DNA of 64,000 nucleotides from Atriophallophorus winterbourni. Its lineage: Eukaryota; Platyhelminthes; Trematoda; Plagiorchiida; Microphallidae. A program made the position numbers and the translations under genes. Location: NCBI GenBank assembly GCA_013407085.1, contig JACCGJ010010859.1, forward strand, positions 1-64,000. Reading direction: 5' to 3'. This document shows, one piece after another, positions 59,966-64,000 of the stretch. Below the pieces are notes generated by a model. It saw only the letters and a list, made by a program, of their open reading frames with translations, made no database searches and was not told where the DNA came from. Position 1 is the stretch's first letter. Each line of letters begins with the position of its first letter.

Positions 59966-61092
59966 AACATTTGACAAGGTGTTATATATAGTAACAATGA
60001 TGAACTCGCCTAGTTAAAATGTAAGCTTGCGGCCGCTCAATGAATAAAAATCTTGCACTCCAACCGAAAGCCTATGTATCAGTTCCTGTTGTAGTGTAAA
60101 TTTCGGACAATTTACTGAACCTTAACTTTCTCAAAATAATCTGATGTAAAACAGGTTATTAGATCAGCACTAATAGGCACCGAATACCCATAGGTTATAT
60201 TAAAATTTCCCGACATTTTTATAATGGAAGCAGATTAATAAGTATGATCGAATTGAACACTTCGGTGATAAATTGACAGTGAAATATTCTTAATTATTTA
60301 CAGATGAAATCCTGACTACTTTAAAAATAGCTTATGTGAAGAAAATAAAACGATAACACTTCTGAATCACAAAACTCACCTTCCCGGTTAGGAGGTTTTA
60401 CATCCCCAACGTGAACTGAATTGAGGCGAATTAATTTTAATTATGAGATTCTTCATTTTAAGATAGTGTACGATAAATTATTTACAGTTGTATTGTCAAT
60501 CGGCGAAAGCATTAGACCAAACTTATAAGTCCCGGAATTATTAGATCACGATTATTTAATATCTTGATTAACATAAGCATGAACAAATATAATTTTAATG
60601 CGTCACATTGGTTTATCAATACTTCCGCGTTCGTTTCTTATAACTTGGTATGAAATACCAAAAAATAATTTCGGTAATTATATCATTATAATTTTGAATG
60701 CTCTTTGAAGAAAAAGTAATTTTACAGCTTGAAATGGGTGTAAACATTTAAAAAATGAGTTAATTTCCAGTTTTCGTAATTGATGTACATCACAGTCGCA
60801 TGATGGTTTCATACTTCGCTAAACTTTGTTAAATATTTCCCATTCTTTTATGCGGTCTAAAATACTATTTTGATTTAGTGTATATAAGCTTAATTGAAAA
60901 TCCATTTATCTATATATGCACTAAAACTAACTGCTCTGTGCGTTATGTAGTTTTCAACATGATGCAAACATTTTGCGGAAATTGTATTCCGATGACTGGA
61001 TGTGGGAAGTGTTTCCAGGTTATAAGCGTTTTGAGTGCTTGACAAAGAATCAATTTGTGATTCCATATTTGAACATCGATATTCTGTGTCAG
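59966..61092. other. AT-rich spacer, one tiny repeat scrap
   Basis: Only a 20-bp scrap of the 14.5 kb repeat family near 60782 (GATGTACATCACAGTCGCAT) was recognised. Confidence 0.4.
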
Positions 61093-61230
61093 AACCCTAC
61101 TCAACAGTGACATACAAGTATAACGTTGTTCATCACTGTACCACTATTTTGAGGCTCACTAAACCAGATTTCACTGCCTCCACCCAATGACGTCAAACAG
61201 CCAAAAACCGAGTGTGGCGTGTAAGTGATG
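61093..61230 (+). repeat. Decayed hammerhead-family copy
   Basis: CTCAACAGTGACATACAAGT followed by a strongly degenerate core (CCAATGACG, TCAAACAGCC, AAAAACCGAG). Closest to the 58.8 kb copy. Not expected to cleave. Confidence 0.55.
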
Positions 61231-62539
61231 GGTATGTGAACACCAAGATATATTTTTACCAGGTGTCTTGCACGCATTTCACACAGCCAAGTGAAACCAA
61301 CAATTCGTTGCAAATTCTACAACATCCTTATTTACTACTTAAGCACGTGATTGAACATTAAGCTATTGTGAGGGAAAAAATAAGCGTTTGAAAGTTCATG
61401 AATCATTCTCATTATAAAATATTGTAGAAGTATTTCCATATCTCATTCTATGATAATTATTTCTCATTAATCTTTTCAAGTAAGTAAGAATACGCACCAC
61501 CTTTCTTTTTGAAGTGTCTTTGAGTACGCTTTTGTTCAATTCAATTGACAATGCATGTAGGCTGTTCAGAAAATCTCTATCAAATGTTTTAAAACTTAAT
61601 TGATCAAACTCCGATGAGGTGTAACTTTCCTAACATCACAGTGTAATCTTGTGCATAAATGAGTATGTATATTTGAAAATATACAATGTGAATCTGATTG
61701 ATCCAACTAAAAACAATTGGACTTAAGTTTTAATATATCGCTTGATGATAACTCATGTTCGAAGAACGATTGCACAGTAAATATAAGTTTTAAATTCTTC
61801 TTTTTAAACAAAGTTTCGCAATCAAACGTCGTAATTCTAATTGAAACATAATGCTTATATTTTAATATATTTATATTAAGGTAGCACCCATCAATGCAGA
61901 TTTCACAAAGATTTTAATATTTGTAAATGATTTGCTTCATTCAACCTTGGACAAATAGCTATAATATTTTATTATTCTGGCTACAATGTTATCGCGTATA
62001 TGACTTTGAACGACTTACTCTCCGATTTGGTATGGTCATAAATGACTAAATAGAAAATTTAATTTATTAAAAATTGTTAGACTGTTATGATAACTGAACC
62101 ACTTTTTAGTAATACAAGTATTACAAAATTTATTTGGTTTCGTTAAATCACGAATGTCATTCCCTAGAGGATGCATATTCAAAAATTGTTACAAAATAAT
62201 ACTGTCAAAAGTGTTCACCATCTATAAGACGGATGTAACATGTGGATGTCGTAGTACATATTCACGAGGGTCCGTGTTCTACTGGATGTAATGTATCCCC
62301 AAGTTTTATCGAAGGTTCACAGTTAAAATCAGACTTGAGTTATAATTTTTGTAGGAAACATTATATACCTTAATTCCCTAGAATATACCGATGTAAAAGC
62401 TTGCCAATCCACACAGAAATCACGAACAACATTAAACATAAAAATTCATCCCTTTTCCAATTTTCTGACTATGAAAGACAGAGATGTTTATCTCATCAAT
62501 GGGACATCTGTCTACTGAAAATTATTTCAATAAGGCTTG
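61231..62539. other. AT-rich spacer, nothing recognised
   Basis: Both strands were read. No gene, repeat or RNA feature is supported. Confidence 0.45.
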
Positions 62540-62720
62540 CTAACGTTGGCCACCATTGGTCGATGTTGATCATGGATTCAGATTAAAAGCGCGTGTTTAC
62601 TTAATGAATTAGAACGTTTCGAATGATTAAACAGTGCGACTCAGGAGAAGCAAGCTCTCCAACAGCGCATACAACATACATTCGTGTCTCGATTGTATGC
62701 TTCATGTTTCATTGCAGTCC
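62540..62720 (-). repeat. Third decayed copy of the 14.5 kb retroelement 3' end
   Basis: Shares GGTCGATGTTGATCATGGAT, a CAGTGCGACTCAGGAGAAGC counterpart and CTCTCCAACAGCGC with 14525-14640. Too decayed to translate. Confidence 0.45.
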
Positions 62721-62991
62721 AGTAAAGTAGATAATACGCACGCGCTGTATACCATCATCATTATCTTTACAATCAACATGTTTTTATCTCAAACACGAAA
62801 GTTTAATCGATGTTTAGCAACTGGTAATCTGCAATTGTTGAACCAATATATGTGAAATGATATACCGATTCAAGCTAACAGTTTACAACAGTAATTATGG
62901 TAGATGGTATAGTAAGTTGACTGTTTGTCAACGCGAGTTCTTTGCAAGCCGTCTATTATCTAATGACTGTGTTTTTTTGGAGTGAACGAGA

Positions 62992-63370
62992 ATGGCTGCA
63001 GCGTTAGAAAGCAGTACATTCCGCACCTTGTTATTTTTCTCTCAATCAGTCCAAGTTCAAAAACTCTTGTGAGAGAATGAGAGTTAGAGCACATCCTTAT
63101 TGGAGACCTCGGCGAATTTCAGAGGCCCCTGAACTGAAACCGCTAAAATACACCGAGCTTTTCAGGCCAAATTTAGATGAAAATGAAAAATTTGATTATT
63201 ATTGGGTGAATTCCATAAAAGCACATTTGAAAAGACCTTTTACGCAGCCATATTTAAATGGCTTCATTAAATCAGTAAAAACAGCGTATAGTGGTATACA
63301 ACCAATTCCGATTTGTGCACAGAACCCAGCCATAATGTCGCACGAAACTCCGTATATTCAGAAGCAACAT
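62992..63370 (+). pseudogene. Unidentified protein-like segment, possible exon or frameshifted retrocopy
   Basis: ATG at 62992 opens MAAALESSTFRTLLFFSQ and runs to TGA at about 63072. One base out of phase, an open frame covers the next 100 codons (MRVRAHPYWRPRRISEAPEL, TELFRPNLDENEKFDYYWVN, KRPFTQPYLNGFIKSV). The composition looks like a real protein and the N-terminus like a mitochondrial or secretory leader, so a single frameshift in an intronless copy is one explanation. The other is an exon starting at 63047, after the strong acceptor TTTTTCTCTCAATCAG, in the same frame as the second part. An RTE-like fragment follows at once. No family was recognised. Confidence 0.45.
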
Positions 63371-63371
63371 C

Positions 63372-63811
63372 AAATCCGTGCTACTCTATGGATCGGAAAC
63401 CTGGCGAGTGACCACAAAGTCTTCTGGCCGCTTGCAATCATTCCACTATAATTGCCTTCGTCGAATTATTGGGGTAGAATGGCGAGAAAAGATAAAGAAT
63501 CAAAACCTGTGGCAGATTGCTGCTGAGGACCCGATCGCCCAGCAGATCAGTAGAAGAAAGTGGAGATAAGTTGGGTACACCTTGCGGAAACCTTATGATG
63601 ACATCACACGTCATGCTCTGGTATGGAACCCAACCGGGAAGAGACGAGTAGGACGCCCAAGGCTATCTTGGAGGCGCTCGTGTGAAGAGGAAATCCGCAA
63701 GGGTGGACTTAACTGAAACGATATCAAACAAGCTGCTATGGACAGACCAAACTGGAGACAAGTTGCCGAGGCCCTATGTTCCTTTAGGAACTCAAGCGAT
63801 TACGTCAAGTA
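63372..63811 (+). pseudogene. RTE-like ORF C-terminal fragment
   Basis: Reads SVLLYGSETWRVTTKSSGRL, LRRIIGVEWREKIKNQNLWQ, a stop, GYTLRKPYDDITRHALVWNP, GKRRVGRPRLSWRR, EEIRKGGLN, a second stop, IKQAAMDRPNWRQVAEALC and FRNSSDYVK. This is the region after the RT domain in RTE-type elements (GSETW, GHTLRK, RGRP motifs). It is 5'-truncated with two in-frame stops. Confidence 0.75.
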
Positions 63812-63882
63812 AGTCATAGTGGTATACGCTGTTCCCAACACTTTTCCTAATGTTGTCACGGAAGGAATCTCTCCTTTGGTTG

Positions 63883-64000
63883 GTCTTACCTTGCGAAAGC
63901 CATATTCAGATTCTGTGTTAAAGCAATCAGCTAATTCCTGTAGCCGCATGAAGAAAAATTTCGCAAACAAATTGCCCGTAACATTTAGAAGAGAAGTTTC
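63883..64000 (-). pseudogene. RTE-like RT fragment at window edge
   Basis: The minus strand from the window end reads ETSLLNVTGNLFAKFFFMRL then ESEYGFRKVRP, the counterpart of GISLLNVVGKLFAKVVQIRL and ESQCGFRKGRS in the 40.7 kb copy. It is opposite in orientation to the fragment just before it, so these are two insertions. It continues beyond the window. Confidence 0.7.

Noticed and set aside
1..64000. CRISPR arrays, rRNA, bacterial operons, LTR retrotransposons, tRNA genes
   Set aside because: No regularly spaced short repeats, no rRNA-like segments, no operon-like gene spacing, no LTR-type protease/integrase motifs, and no cloverleaf with convincing A and B boxes was recognised by eye.

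Overview
The window is about 64 kb of AT-rich eukaryotic DNA. It most resembles a blood fluke (Schistosoma or a near relative). Three things point there: a gene built from very short in-phase exons (the micro-exon gene architecture known from schistosomes), CR1-like, RTE-like and Penelope-like retroelements whose proteins resemble schistosome families, and dispersed hammerhead-ribozyme repeats of the general kind known from schistosomes (SM-alpha). The species is an inference; no search could be run.

Layout. 1-2.26 kb shows nothing recognisable. 2.26-4.2 kb holds a decayed hammerhead repeat and a decayed Penelope-like element (PLE). 4.56-8.59 kb is a nearly complete CR1-like element on the minus strand, flanked by a 10-bp direct repeat. 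10.3-12.6 kb carries two hammerhead-family insertions with target-site duplications (TSDs). 14.5 kb is a retroelement C-terminal fragment and 17.0 kb an isolated CR1 tail. 19.15-19.50 kb is a short element with terminal direct repeats, a TSD and an intact hammerhead ribozyme. 19.72-23.55 kb, minus strand, is a previously invisible micro-exon gene: a signal-peptide exon, then at least nine internal exons of 12-45 nt, all multiples of three and all in phase 1, then a terminal exon and an AATAAA. 23.99-26.87 kb is a PLE with RT, GIY-YIG and terminal direct repeats. 27.2-30.66 kb is a second, decayed CR1-like copy.

30.78-39.90 kb starts as a plus-strand CR1-like element whose 3' part, together with about 1.3 kb of other DNA, has been amplified into four head-to-tail units of about 1.97 kb. 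40.65-41.4 kb (after an N gap) and 45.05-45.7 kb are RTE-like RT and endonuclease remnants. 49.4-49.7 kb is another hammerhead element with a TSD. From 50 to 63 kb there are only decayed repeats in single-copy AT-rich DNA. 63.0-63.37 kb has a protein-like segment that may be an exon or a frameshifted retrocopy, followed by two RTE-like fragments in opposite orientations.

The only strong host-gene candidate is the micro-exon gene. Nearly everything else that codes is retroelement-derived and broken. Reading frames, splice sites and RNA helices were worked out by eye from the sequence. Family names rest on recognised motifs, not on alignments.
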